NCBI GenBank assembly: GCA_965216225.1
Contig: CBDCFF010000025.1
Span: forward strand, 60,269 to 124,268
Length of the DNA stretch: 64,000 bases
Origin: 3107 sp965216225
GTDB lineage: Bacteria; Pseudomonadota; Alphaproteobacteria; Rhodobacterales; Rhodobacteraceae
Direction of reading: 5' to 3'
Position 1 is the first letter of the stretch; each line of letters begins with the position of its first letter. Below the pieces are notes generated by a model. The model was not told the origin of the DNA, did no database searches, and worked only from the letters and a program-made list of their open reading frames with translations. This document shows positions 24,665 through 33,672 of the stretch, piece by piece. A program made the position numbers and the translations under genes.

Positions 24665-25753
24665 ATGACACAGGCCATTCAGCCCCGGCCGGGGATCATG
24701 GACATCGCACTTTATCAGGGCGGACAATCGAAAGTGGACGGGGCGGGAGAGGTCATCAAGCTGTCGTCGAACGAAAACCCCTTCGGGGCCTCGGACGCCG
24801 CGAAAGAGGCGTTTCGCCGGGCATCGCACGATCTGCATCGCTATCCCGGCACCGATCACGCCAGCCTGCGCAGGGCGATCGGAGAGTTCCATGACCTCGA
24901 CCCTGATCGTGTGATCTGTGGTGTGGGTTCGGATGAAATCATCGCCTTTCTCTGTCAGGCTTATGCCGGGCCGGGGGATGAGGCGATCCACACCGAACAC
25001 GGCTTTGCCATGTACCGGATTTCCACGCTCGCCGCAGGCGCGACCCCGGTCGAGGCGCCGGAACGGGAACGGATGACCGATGTCGATGCGATTCTTGCCG
25101 CCTGCAATGATCGAACGAAACTCGTCTTCATCGCCAATCCCAACAATCCCACCGGCACGATGATCGGCAGGGCCGAGGTCGCGCGGCTGGCGGACGGTCT
25201 GCCGGAACAGGCGCTGCTGGTGCTCGACGGGGCCTATGCCGAATTTGTCGAAGGCTTCGACGGCGGCGCGGCGCTGGTTCACAGCCGGGAAAATGTGGTG
25301 ATGACGCGCACTTTTTCCAAACTCTACGGACTCGGCGGTTTGCGCATTGGCTGGGGCTATGGCCCGAAGCACGTCATCGACGTGCTGAACCGCGTCCGGG
25401 GGCCGTTCAACCTGTCCAACGCACAGCTTGACGCGGCAGAGGCGGCCTTGCGCGACCGCGCCCATGCCGGGAAATGTCGCGCCGAAAATGCCCGGATGCG
25501 GACCTGGCTGGCCAGTGCCCTGGCAGGGCTTGGGGTGCCGTCTGACGCATCCCGGGCGAATTTCATCCTCGCCCGCTTTGCCGATACCGAAAAAGCCGGG
25601 GCCTGCGACGCATTCCTCATGTCCAGAGGTCTGATCGTGCGCCGGGTGGCGTGTTACAACCTGCCGCATTGCCTGCGCATCACCATCGGCGACGAGGCCG
25701 CCTGCCGCCGTGTGGCCACCGCCATGGCCGAGTTCATGGAGGCGCGACATTGA
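24665..25753 (+). CDS. hisC: Histidinol-phosphate aminotransferase
   Basis: 362 aa fold-type I PLP enzyme. LSSNENPFGAS binds substrate, FIANPNNPTG and LDGAYAEF hold PLP contacts, and K219 (TFSKLYGLGGLRIG) is the Schiff-base lysine. It converts imidazole-acetol phosphate to histidinol phosphate and, next to tyrC, may also serve aromatic amino acid transamination. The start at 24665 is preceded by AGGAGCGCC. Its stop overlaps the tyrC start. Confidence 0.95.
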   Translation: MTQAIQPRPGIMDIALYQGGQSKVDGAGEVIKLSSNENPFGASDAAKEAFRRASHDLHRYPGTDHASLRRAIGEFHDLDPDRVICGVGSDEIIAFLCQAYAGPGDEAIHTEHGFAMYRISTLAAGATPVEAPERERMTDVDAILAACNDRTKLVFIANPNNPTGTMIGRAEVARLADGLPEQALLVLDGAYAEFVEGFDGGAALVHSRENVVMTRTFSKLYGLGGLRIGWGYGPKHVIDVLNRVRGPFNLSNAQLDAAEAALRDRAHAGKCRAENARMRTWLASALAGLGVPSDASRANFILARFADTEKAGACDAFLMSRGLIVRRVACYNLPHCLRITIGDEAACRRVATAMAEFMEARH

Positions 25754-26664
25754 CCGCGCCCGTTTATGATCGTGTTGCCCTGATCGGGCTTGGGCTGATT
25801 GCGTCGTCAATGTTCCGGGCGATGAAACGCGGCGGCCTGGCGGCTGAGGTCGTGGGAACCGCGCGGTCGGCCGCAACGCGCGAGGCGGCGCGCGAAATCG
25901 GCCTGTGCGACCGGGTGGTGGACTCTGCCGCGAAGGCCGTGCAGGGGGCCGACTTGGTGGTGCTTTGCGTGCCGGTAGGCGCGATGGGCGCGGTGGCGCG
26001 GGAAATCGGTGCGCACCTGAAACCGGGCGCGACGATCACCGATGTCGGCTCTGTCAAACGCGCGGTGATCGAAACCGTCGCCCCCTGTCTGCCCGAAAAT
26101 GTGCATTTCATCCCCGGCCACCCGCTGGCGGGCACCGAACATTCCGGGCCGCGCGCCGGATTTGCCGAGCTTTTCGACAACCGCTGGTGTCTGATCGTTC
26201 CGCCCGAAGGCAGCGACCGGACGGCGGTTGAGCGGCTGAAACGGCTCTGGCAGGGCATGGGCGCCAATACCGAGGAGATGGACGCCGCCCATCATGACCT
26301 GGTGCTGGCAGTTACCAGCCATGCCCCGCATCTGATCGCCTACACCATGGTCGGCGTGGCCGATGATCTGCGGCGCGTGACGGATAGCGAGGTGATCAAG
26401 TATTCTGCCGCAGGTTTCCGCGATTTCACCCGGATTGCGGCCTCCGATCCGACGATGTGGCGCGATGTGTTTCTGAACAACAGGGACGCGACGCTGGAAA
26501 TCCTCGGCCGATTTGCCGAAGAGCTTTTCGTGTTGCAGCACGCCATTCGCACCGGCGACGGGGATCGCCTGTTTGACTATTTCACCCGCACGCGGGCAAT
26601 CCGTCGCGGCATCATCGAGGCGGGGCAGGACACGGACGCGGCGGATTTCGGGCGCAGAATATGA
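25750..26664 (+). CDS. tyrC: Prephenate/arogenate dehydrogenase
   Basis: 304 aa. Rossmann NAD-binding motif GLGLIASS near the N-terminus; ITDVGSVKRAVI and HPLAGTEHSGPRAG are the conserved TyrA blocks containing the catalytic histidine. It makes tyrosine precursors from prephenate or arogenate. Starts with TTG overlapping the hisC stop; no better start is available, and the coupling explains the weak codon. Confidence 0.95.
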   Translation: MTAPVYDRVALIGLGLIASSMFRAMKRGGLAAEVVGTARSAATREAAREIGLCDRVVDSAAKAVQGADLVVLCVPVGAMGAVAREIGAHLKPGATITDVGSVKRAVIETVAPCLPENVHFIPGHPLAGTEHSGPRAGFAELFDNRWCLIVPPEGSDRTAVERLKRLWQGMGANTEEMDAAHHDLVLAVTSHAPHLIAYTMVGVADDLRRVTDSEVIKYSAAGFRDFTRIAASDPTMWRDVFLNNRDATLEILGRFAEELFVLQHAIRTGDGDRLFDYFTRTRAIRRGIIEAGQDTDAADFGRRI

Positions 26665-27575
26665 CGTTGCTGCGAAACTTCGCCGCATATGCCCTGTTTG
26701 CGCTGTTTTTGCAGGCGGCGCTGGTTCAGGCCGCGATTGTGGATCGCTCGCCCCGCCCGGTTCCGCGCCCGTCCCGGGCGATGCAGGCCACGTTCATCGC
26801 GCCTTCCACGACCGGGCTGCGGCGGGTTGACCCTTCGGCACCCGGCGCTGCCGTCTCGCGGCGACCGGTGCCCCGGCCCGGCTCTCGCAGGATTGCGCCC
26901 GGCGGTCCCGCGCCTGCGGCGATACCTGCGCCGCCGACATCATCCGGGGTCGAGCGCTCGGTTCGTCCCGCGCCGCGCCCGGCGCGTGCGGCACGACCGG
27001 CAGGGGCGGGGGCAGGGGCGCAGGACACCGGGCGCAGTCGTCAGCCCCGGCGTGGCCCGGTGTGCCGGGATCGCGGCATCCGGGGCGAAACCCTGCGACC
27101 GATTGCCGGAGTCCGGTCCGAATGCGGGGTGCGGCATCCGGTCCGGGTGACAGAGGTGGACGGCGTGGCGCTGTCGCAGCCTTCGGTCATGAACTGCGAC
27201 GCCGCCCGGGCGCTGAAACGCTGGGTGTCGGATGGGGTGCGTCCTGTCATCGGGCGTTTGGGCGGGGGGATCGGCAGCCTGCGCGTGGCCGGGCATTATT
27301 CCTGCCCGGCGCAGGACACCGGCGCGGGTTCGCAATTGCCGGGGCACGGCAAGGGAAACGCCATGGATATTTCCGCCTTCGTGCTGGAAAACGGCACGGT
27401 GATCGCGGTCGGACGCGGCTGGCGTGACCGGGTGCAGGGCAATCTGCTGCGCCGTATCCATGCGGCGGGCTGCGGTCCGTTCGGCACCGTGCTTGGCCCG
27501 GCGGCAGGCCGGCGTCATCAGGACCATTTCCATCTGGATGTCGCCCGCAATCGCGGCGGAAACGACTGCCGCTAG
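26661..27575 (+). CDS. Extensin-like C-terminal domain protein
   Basis: 304 aa. An N-terminal hydrophobic signal (YALFALFLQAALVQA), then a Pro/Arg/Ala-rich linker of about 110 residues, then the extensin-like domain (CGVRHPVRVTEVDGVALSQP, HGKGNAMDISAF, HQDHFHLDVARN), a fold related to zinc-dependent D-Ala-D-Ala peptidases. Likely periplasmic cell-wall role. It overlaps the tyrC stop (ATGA). Its TAG stop contains the TA used as the IS630 target. Confidence 0.88.
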   Translation: MTLLRNFAAYALFALFLQAALVQAAIVDRSPRPVPRPSRAMQATFIAPSTTGLRRVDPSAPGAAVSRRPVPRPGSRRIAPGGPAPAAIPAPPTSSGVERSVRPAPRPARAARPAGAGAGAQDTGRSRQPRRGPVCRDRGIRGETLRPIAGVRSECGVRHPVRVTEVDGVALSQPSVMNCDAARALKRWVSDGVRPVIGRLGGGIGSLRVAGHYSCPAQDTGAGSQLPGHGKGNAMDISAFVLENGTVIAVGRGWRDRVQGNLLRRIHAAGCGPFGTVLGPAAGRRHQDHFHLDVARNRGGNDCR

Positions 27576-28619
27576 AGCGGTTCATCATTTGTTTGAATCT
27601 CGGGTTCCGTTTTTCGTTGAATTGTGATTCAAACTGCGTGCCGGGACTGGAGGCCGGCATGCATGGTAAAACCCTATTCGAATGATCTTCGGGAGCGTGC
27701 AGTAGCAGCTGTTGTTTCCGGCGAGACGGCACGTGTTGTGGCTGCCCGTTTCTCGGTGGCTGTTTCTTCGGTGATCAAGTGGCGCCAGCGATATCGCGAG
27801 ACTGGCAGCGTGGCGCCTGGCAAGATGGGTGGCCACCGCAGGATTATCCTTGAACCCCACCGTGATTTTATCCTGGAGCAGATCAACCGCACGCCGCACC
27901 TGACGCTGCATGGTCTGAAAGACATGCTGGCGAAGCGGGGCGTCAAGGTGTCCCACAATGCGGTCTGGCACTTCATGCGCCGCGAGGGGCTGAGCTTCAA
28001 AAAAAAACACTGCTCGCCCTTGAGCGGGCCCGAGCCGATGTGGCCCGCCGGCGAAAGCGCTGGAAGGGGGTCATGCGTCAACTCGATCCGCGCAAGCTGG
28101 TCTTCATTGATGAAACCTGGATCAAGACCAACATGGCTCCGCTGCGCGGCTGGGGACCAAAAGGCAAACGCCTGCACGGCTTTGCGCCCCATGGCCACTG
28201 GAACACCATGACGTTCATTGCTGCCTTGCGCTGCGATCAATTGACGGCGCCCTGTGTCTTTGACGGCCCGATCAACGGGCAGTCCTTCCGTGCCTATATC
28301 GATCAACTGCTTGTCCCTGCACTGAAGCCCGGCGATATCGTCATCATGGACAACCTCGGCTGCCATAAATCGAAAGCCGTGCGCGATGCCATCAAGGCGG
28401 CAGGCGCGCGGGTGTGGTTCCTGCCACCATACTCGCCAGACCTGAACCCGATCGAGCAGACATTCGCCAAGATCAAACACTGGATGCGGATGGCTCGGAA
28501 ACGAACCAGTGAAGAGGCCTGGCGATACGTTGGACGCCTCGTCGGATCAATCACACAACAGGAATGCCAAAACTACCTCGAAAACACAGGCTATGCTTCA
28601 GTCAAAATGTGAAGGACTC
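27575..28619 (+). mobile_element. IS630-family element, complete copy (1045 bp)
   Basis: Bounded by TA duplications at 27573-27574 and 28620-28621. Terminal inverted repeats GAGCGGTTCATCATTTG and GAGTCCTTCACATTTTG match well. It carries one transposase gene split by an A9 run. The insertion point is the CTAG formed by the overlapping stops of the two convergent flanking genes, so neither gene is damaged. Confidence 0.95.
27663..28612 (+). CDS. IS630 transposase, two frames joined at an A9 run
   Basis: Frame 1 (from 27663) encodes the helix-turn-helix part and ends usefully at LSFKKK. The second frame, -1 relative to the first, continues KTLLALERARADVARRRKRW and carries the DDE domain: VFIDETWIK, IVIMDNLGCHKSK and PPYSPDLNPIEQTF. 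The switch coincides with nine consecutive A residues (27999-28007), a typical slippery site, so this may be programmed -1 frameshifting; a simple one-base insertion is the alternative. Confidence 0.88.
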
Positions 28620-29620
28620 TAGTTCAGGCGCGGGGCGGGGCCAATGGGCAGCGGGCCGAAATAGATCAGCCCGTTTGCAAAGGAAATCGGGGCGGAGATG
28701 TGATGCGGATCGCCATCCGCCTCTGCCAGCGGGCGCAGCGCGCCTTGCCAGACCGGCTCGACAACGCCGAGCGCGGCAAGCAGGGCAAAGAGCCGTTCCC
28801 AGTTTTGCGCCTCCAGCGTCAGGGCGCCGGTGGCAAAACCCCGGGAGTCCGCCGACAGATCGCCGGACAGGGACAGGGACAGGCCGGACCAGCGCAACCG
28901 GGCCCGGGCAATCGAAAGCCCGGTCAGGCGGCCATCGGGCCTGCTGACGCTCAGCGGGTCGTCAAACCGCAGGGTCGCGTCAACGCTCAGCCCGTCTGCG
29001 GGGTCGGGCAGGCCGCCGTCCGGGTCGGCAATGGCGGCCAGATCCGGCGAAGCCGCAAGGCCGTGCAGTTCTATCGACAGATCATGGGCATGGGGTTGCG
29101 CGATGGCCTGCCGTGTAGCGATGAAAAGCCTGGCTATATCCGCGCCACTGGTGCTTTCATGCACTGGTTTGCCCGCATCGCCGCCGCCGCGCAGCGTCAG
29201 GTTTTCCACCGACAGGCGGCTGCGGTCGAGGGGCAGTCCGGTCGTCGGCCCGACAACGACGCTTGCGCGCATATCGGTGCTGGCAACATGAATCCGGTCG
29301 GGGCCAACCAGCAGGGTCTGCCGATCCGGCCACACCGCGATCACATGATTCGGTTTGTAGCTGAGCGCGAATATCTGGAAAAACGGGGCCTGCCAGCCAA
29401 GGCCGGTATTCGTTTCAAGAACCCTCGGACCGGTGATCGTCGTGTCGAACCGGTTGGGGAACCCGGCGGTGTCGAGGCTGTCGTATTCGATCTTCAGACC
29501 CTGCGAAGAGACCTCTGCCAGCCAGTTCCTTGCCCCGCGTTCGACCAGGCGTTCGCCGATAAACCAGTATCCGCCCCACAGCGCGGCGGCGATTGCCAGG
29601 ATGCCTGTCAGAAAACGCAT
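28619..29620 (-). CDS. DUF2125 family protein
   Basis: 333 aa. One N-terminal membrane anchor (LTGILAIAAALWGGYWF), then a periplasmic beta-rich domain with the family opening ERLVERGARNWLAE and GFPNRFDTTITGP. DUF2125 proteins are widespread in Alphaproteobacteria with no established function; the fold suggests a lipid-transfer or AsmA-like barrel (inference). The stop codon uses the TA of the IS630 target. It is divergent from the ChaC-like gene. Confidence 0.9.
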   Translation of the reverse strand: MRFLTGILAIAAALWGGYWFIGERLVERGARNWLAEVSSQGLKIEYDSLDTAGFPNRFDTTITGPRVLETNTGLGWQAPFFQIFALSYKPNHVIAVWPDRQTLLVGPDRIHVASTDMRASVVVGPTTGLPLDRSRLSVENLTLRGGGDAGKPVHESTSGADIARLFIATRQAIAQPHAHDLSIELHGLAASPDLAAIADPDGGLPDPADGLSVDATLRFDDPLSVSRPDGRLTGLSIARARLRWSGLSLSLSGDLSADSRGFATGALTLEAQNWERLFALLAALGVVEPVWQGALRPLAEADGDPHHISAPISFANGLIYFGPLPIGPAPRLN

Positions 29621-29684
29621 GATCGCCCCTTTCCAGCCCGCGCGCGATGGTGTTTACAGGGGACGGGCGGAAAGGGCCAGACGG

Positions 29685-30236
29685 ATGACGGAAAACGGTT
29701 TCTGGGTGTTCGGATACGGGTCGCTGATCTGGAACCCGGGCTTTGCCTTCGCCGAACGCCGGATTGCGCGCCTCGACGGGTTTCGCCGCAGTTTCTGTAT
29801 GCGCTCCGTTCGTCATCGCGGGACCGGGGAAAAGCCGGGCCTCGTGCTGGCGCTCGACCGGGCGCGCGGGTCGTTCTGCAATGGCGTTGCCTTTCGCGTC
29901 GCGTCGGATCGCGTTGCCCGGACGCTCCGGGGACTGCGGGAACGCGAACTGGTTTCCTCGGCCTATCTGGAGGCCGAATTGCCGGTTCGTCTTGAGGATG
30001 GCGCAGAGGTGCAATCCGTGACCTACATCATCGACACGAATCATGCGCAGTATTGCGGGCGTCTGCCGCTGGAGGAACAGGCGCGGATCATTTCGATGGC
30101 GGTTGGCGGGCGCGGCCCGAATACGGAATATCTTTATAACACCGCGGATCATCTGGCCGGGCTGGGGCTGGAAGACCCCGATCTGAACTGGCTGGCAGGG
30201 CGTGTGCGCGAACTGGCGGGCCGAACGGCCACATGA
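29685..30236 (+). CDS. ChaC-like gamma-glutamylcyclotransferase
   Basis: 183 aa from MTENGFWVFGYGSLIWNPG. YGSLIW is the substrate loop and the catalytic glutamate lies in GGRGPNTEYLYNT. ChaC enzymes degrade glutathione to 5-oxoproline and Cys-Gly. The upstream in-frame extension overlaps the DUF2125 gene and was rejected. A 9-bp tandem repeat (GATGCGCC units) follows directly after the stop. Confidence 0.93.
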   Translation: MTENGFWVFGYGSLIWNPGFAFAERRIARLDGFRRSFCMRSVRHRGTGEKPGLVLALDRARGSFCNGVAFRVASDRVARTLRGLRERELVSSAYLEAELPVRLEDGAEVQSVTYIIDTNHAQYCGRLPLEEQARIISMAVGGRGPNTEYLYNTADHLAGLGLEDPDLNWLAGRVRELAGRTAT

Positions 30237-30325
30237 TGCGCCTGATGCGCCCGGAATAGGTGTTGGCGAACGGTGGCGAAACCCCTATCTTGCAGCGAAC
30301 CGCAACAGCGTTGGGACCCGTCCGC

Positions 30326-31513
30326 ATGAAGGACTTGCCAGATCGCGAGGCCGAGCCGTATTTCTCGCAGCCTGTCCGTCAGATTCTGCTGATGCTGTTC
30401 GTGCTGGCGCTTGTCGCCTTCGGCGCCTATGTCGCCTATCCGCGGGTGGCGCCGGTCTTTCTGGCCAACCCTTATCTGAACGGGTTCATCGCGCTGGTGT
30501 TCCTTGTCGGTGTTCTGGCCTGCTTTTCGCAGGTGTTTCAACTGATTTCCTCGGTCAGATGGATCGTCGGGTTCGCGGCAGAGACACCGGGCCATCAGTT
30601 CACCAAGGTTCCGCGTATGCTGGCGGCGCTGGCGGCGCTTTTGCGTTCGCGCGGGCGGCAGATGCACATCACCGCAAGTTCTGCCCGGTCGATCCAGGAT
30701 TCGGTCGCGACCCGGATTGACGAGGCGCGCGACATCACGCGCTATATCGTCAGCCTGCTGATTTTCCTGGGCCTTCTGGGAACATTCTGGGGTCTGGCGA
30801 CGACCGTGCCTGCGGTGGTGGACACCATTGCATCGCTGGAACCGAGGGAGGGCGACAGCGGGCTGGTGATCTTTGGCCGCCTGATGACCGGCCTGCAATC
30901 GCAACTGGACGGGATGGGCACGGCCTTTGCCTCTTCGTTGCTGGGGTTGGCCGGGTCTTTGGTCGTGGGGTTGCTGGAACTGTTCGCCGGTCACGGTCAG
31001 AACCGTTTTTACCGGGAACTCGAAGACTGGCTCTCGACGATCACGCGCCTGGGCGTTGCCGCCAGTGACGGTGAGGGCGCGGGCGAGCACGGCACGGTTG
31101 TCTATATGCTGGAACAGATGGCCGCGCAGGTCGAGGCGATGCAGGCCATGGCCTCGCAGACCGGCGTTGACCGGGTGCTGCTGGACGAGAAGCTGGACAA
31201 ACTTGCGGATTCCCTTGACCGGCTTGCCGATCAGCGGAACGATGCGGGTTTGCCCGCGGCAACCCGGCAGAGGATAGAGCAGGTGGCCGACAATCAGGAG
31301 CGTCTGTTCCGGGTGATCGAAAAGACGGTTACGGAAGGCGGGGCGCAGGCGGATGCCGAAAGCCGGATGCGTCTGCGCTCGATCGACGTGCAGCTTTTGC
31401 GCATTCTCGAAGAAATCATTGCCGGCCGGCAGGAAAGCGTGGCCGATCTCAGGGCGGAACTGGCCGGATTGTCGGACGCGATACGCGCGGCCGCCGGGCA
31501 GGAGAGGAACTAG
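30326..31513 (+). CDS. MotA/TolQ/ExbB-type proton channel protein
   Basis: 395 aa from MKDLPDREAEPYF. Two N-terminal helices, a cytoplasmic loop, then the channel helices LLIFLGLLGTFWGLATTV and GMGTAFASSLLGLAGSLVVG, which match the conserved MotA/ExbB pore region. A C-terminal cytoplasmic helical tail of about 150 residues follows. It is 3 nt from the next gene, its presumed stator partner. It should convert proton flow into mechanical work on the periplasmic partner. Confidence 0.9.
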   Translation: MKDLPDREAEPYFSQPVRQILLMLFVLALVAFGAYVAYPRVAPVFLANPYLNGFIALVFLVGVLACFSQVFQLISSVRWIVGFAAETPGHQFTKVPRMLAALAALLRSRGRQMHITASSARSIQDSVATRIDEARDITRYIVSLLIFLGLLGTFWGLATTVPAVVDTIASLEPREGDSGLVIFGRLMTGLQSQLDGMGTAFASSLLGLAGSLVVGLLELFAGHGQNRFYRELEDWLSTITRLGVAASDGEGAGEHGTVVYMLEQMAAQVEAMQAMASQTGVDRVLLDEKLDKLADSLDRLADQRNDAGLPAATRQRIEQVADNQERLFRVIEKTVTEGGAQADAESRMRLRSIDVQLLRILEEIIAGRQESVADLRAELAGLSDAIRAAAGQERN

Positions 31514-31516
31514 GCC

Positions 31517-33559
31517 ATGGCCCTGTCGCGCCGCACGGGGCAGCGCTTTCAGGCGTCGATCTGGCCTGGTTTCGTGGATGCGATCACGGCGCTTCTGCTG
31601 GTTCTGATCTTCATTCTGACCATCTTCATGGCGGTGCAGTTCGTACTGCGCGACACGATTTCCGGGCAGGAATCGAAACTCGACCAGCTTTCGCAACAGG
31701 TGGAGAGCCTTGCAGAGGCGCTGGGCCTGGAACGGGTGAGGAACCGGGAGCTTGACGAGGAAGTTGGGCTGCTGACGGCCTCGCTGGAAAATGAGCGTCT
31801 GCTGGTCGGGGAACAGACCGCACTGATTGCCGCGTTGCGGGCGCAGAGCATCACGCAGTTGCAGGCGCTGGAGGGTGAACGCGCCCGGATCACCGAATTT
31901 GAGGCGCAGGTCGCCGGCCTGATTGCGGAACGGGATGGCGCATTGCAGGCAGGCGAGGCGTTGCGCGCCGATATTGCAGACCTGCAAGCCGCCCGGTCCC
32001 GGCTGATTTCAGAGCAGGAGGCCCTGCAAATCGTGCTTGCACAGGCGCGCGACGAGATTGATGCGGGCGCAGAGGTCGCCCGGCTTGCCGCAGCGCGACG
32101 AGAGGCGCTGGAGGCGCTGATCGTGGATTTGCGGCGGCAGGGCGAAGAGGCGGCCGGGCAGAACGCCGCCTTGCAGGAGAGCCTGAGCGAGGCGGAGGCC
32201 GCCCGGCTTGCCGACGCCGCTGCGGCCGAGGCGCTGCGGGAACGGTTGCGAAACGCGGATGCCGAACTTGTCGCGATGACTCTGGTTCTGGAAGAGGAGC
32301 GCGCGAGGGCCGAGGAAACATTGACCCTGCTCGCCGCGGCAGAGGCGGCAGGCAAGGATCTGACCGCGCGCCTGGCTGCGGCATTGCTGGCGCAGGAAGT
32401 GGCGGCAAGTGGTCGGGAAGAGGCCGCAAAGGCGCTGGAGGCCGCAATCGCGCGGATTACAGTGCTGGAAGGCGAAACCGCCGACCGGCAGGAGGTCGAG
32501 GCGCGTCTGGCCGAAGCGCTGGTCGAAGCGCTGGCCGAAAAACTGTTGATCGAAGGGCAGATGGTCGCGCAAGCCGCCTCTGTTGCGCCGATGCGCACCG
32601 AATTGCAGGCGATCCGGGTGGAGCGGGATCAGTTGAACGCGCAACTGACGGCCCTTCGCGGAGAAAGCGAAAAACTGGCCGGGGAGTTGGTCCGCAAAGA
32701 CCTGTCGCTGGCCGAAGCGCTGGCCGCGCGCCTGCTGTTGGAGACGGCAGGGAATGAAGCCTTGTCAGAGGCGCAGCGCCGGGCCGCGCTTCTGGCGACG
32801 GCAGAGGTCGCGCTGAGTGAGGAACAGGCGATTTCGGCAGAGCGGCAGCGGCGGGTGGCGCTGCTCAACGGACAGGTTGCGGAATTGCGCAGTCAGTTGG
32901 GCGCGCTCCGGGCGCTGCTGGACGAGGCGAAGGAACGGGACGAAGCGGCGAATGTGCAGATCGAGAACCTGGGCGCGGACCTGAACACGGCGCTGGCGCG
33001 GGCCGCAGCGGAAGAGCGTCAGCGGCGCATACTGGAAGAGGAAGAGCGGCGCAGGCTGGAAGCCGAGGCGCAGAGTCTTCAGAGCCGCGCCGAAGATCTG
33101 GAACGCTACCGGTCCGAATTCTTCGGTCTTCTGCGCGAGGTTCTTGGCGGCCAGGACGGCGTGCGGATCGAGGGGGACCGGTTTGTGTTCTCTTCCGAAG
33201 TGCTTTTCCCGCCCGCCGAGGTGGAATTGTCGGATTCGGGCAAAAGCGATGTGGCCGAGGTGGCGAAGATCATCGAGCGCGTCGCCGATCAGATTCCGCC
33301 ACACATCAACTGGGTGATCCGGGTCGATGGGCACACCGATGACCTGCCGCTGTCGGGCGACGGACGATACAGCGACAACTGGGAACTCAGCCAGGGCCGG
33401 GCGCTGTCGGTGGTGCGCTACATGATTGACGAACTGGGCATCCCGCCCCACCGGCTCGCGGCGGCCGGGTTCGGTGAATATCAACCGGTGAATACCGGAA
33501 ACAGCGACGAAGCCCGCACCCAGAACCGCCGCATCGAACTGAAGTTCACCGAGAGGTGA
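31517..33559 (+). CDS. MotB/OmpA-type peptidoglycan-binding protein with long coiled coil
   Basis: 680 aa. One N-terminal helix with a MotB-like proton-carrying aspartate, D21 in GFVDAITALLLVLIFILT. Residues about 45-540 are an unbroken Ala/Glu/Leu-rich coiled coil. Residues about 545-680 are an OmpA domain (VDGHTDDLPLSGDGRYSDNW, ELSQGRALSVVRYMI, QNRRIELKF). The pair resembles a flagellar stator in which the periplasmic partner is greatly lengthened. Its partner is the upstream channel gene; no flagellar, Tol or Zorya effector genes adjoin. A small 12-bp tandem repeat in the coil gives ALVEALAE. Confidence 0.92.
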   Translation: MALSRRTGQRFQASIWPGFVDAITALLLVLIFILTIFMAVQFVLRDTISGQESKLDQLSQQVESLAEALGLERVRNRELDEEVGLLTASLENERLLVGEQTALIAALRAQSITQLQALEGERARITEFEAQVAGLIAERDGALQAGEALRADIADLQAARSRLISEQEALQIVLAQARDEIDAGAEVARLAAARREALEALIVDLRRQGEEAAGQNAALQESLSEAEAARLADAAAAEALRERLRNADAELVAMTLVLEEERARAEETLTLLAAAEAAGKDLTARLAAALLAQEVAASGREEAAKALEAAIARITVLEGETADRQEVEARLAEALVEALAEKLLIEGQMVAQAASVAPMRTELQAIRVERDQLNAQLTALRGESEKLAGELVRKDLSLAEALAARLLLETAGNEALSEAQRRAALLATAEVALSEEQAISAERQRRVALLNGQVAELRSQLGALRALLDEAKERDEAANVQIENLGADLNTALARAAAEERQRRILEEEERRRLEAEAQSLQSRAEDLERYRSEFFGLLREVLGGQDGVRIEGDRFVFSSEVLFPPAEVELSDSGKSDVAEVAKIIERVADQIPPHINWVIRVDGHTDDLPLSGDGRYSDNWELSQGRALSVVRYMIDELGIPPHRLAAAGFGEYQPVNTGNSDEARTQNRRIELKFTER

Positions 33560-33672
33560 AGCGGCGCTGAAAACAGTCCGGCGGGCCTTTCCCCGCGCAA
33601 TCGACCCTGGCGACACTCCCGCAGGGATCGACGGAAGAACCGCCCGGCGCGCGCGTGCGCGGGGGGAGGGGA

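Noticed and set aside
30326..33559. Zorya-type defence system (ZorAB)
   Set aside because: The pair is channel plus OmpA partner, but the long coil is on the periplasmic protein rather than the channel, and no ZorC/D/E genes adjoin.
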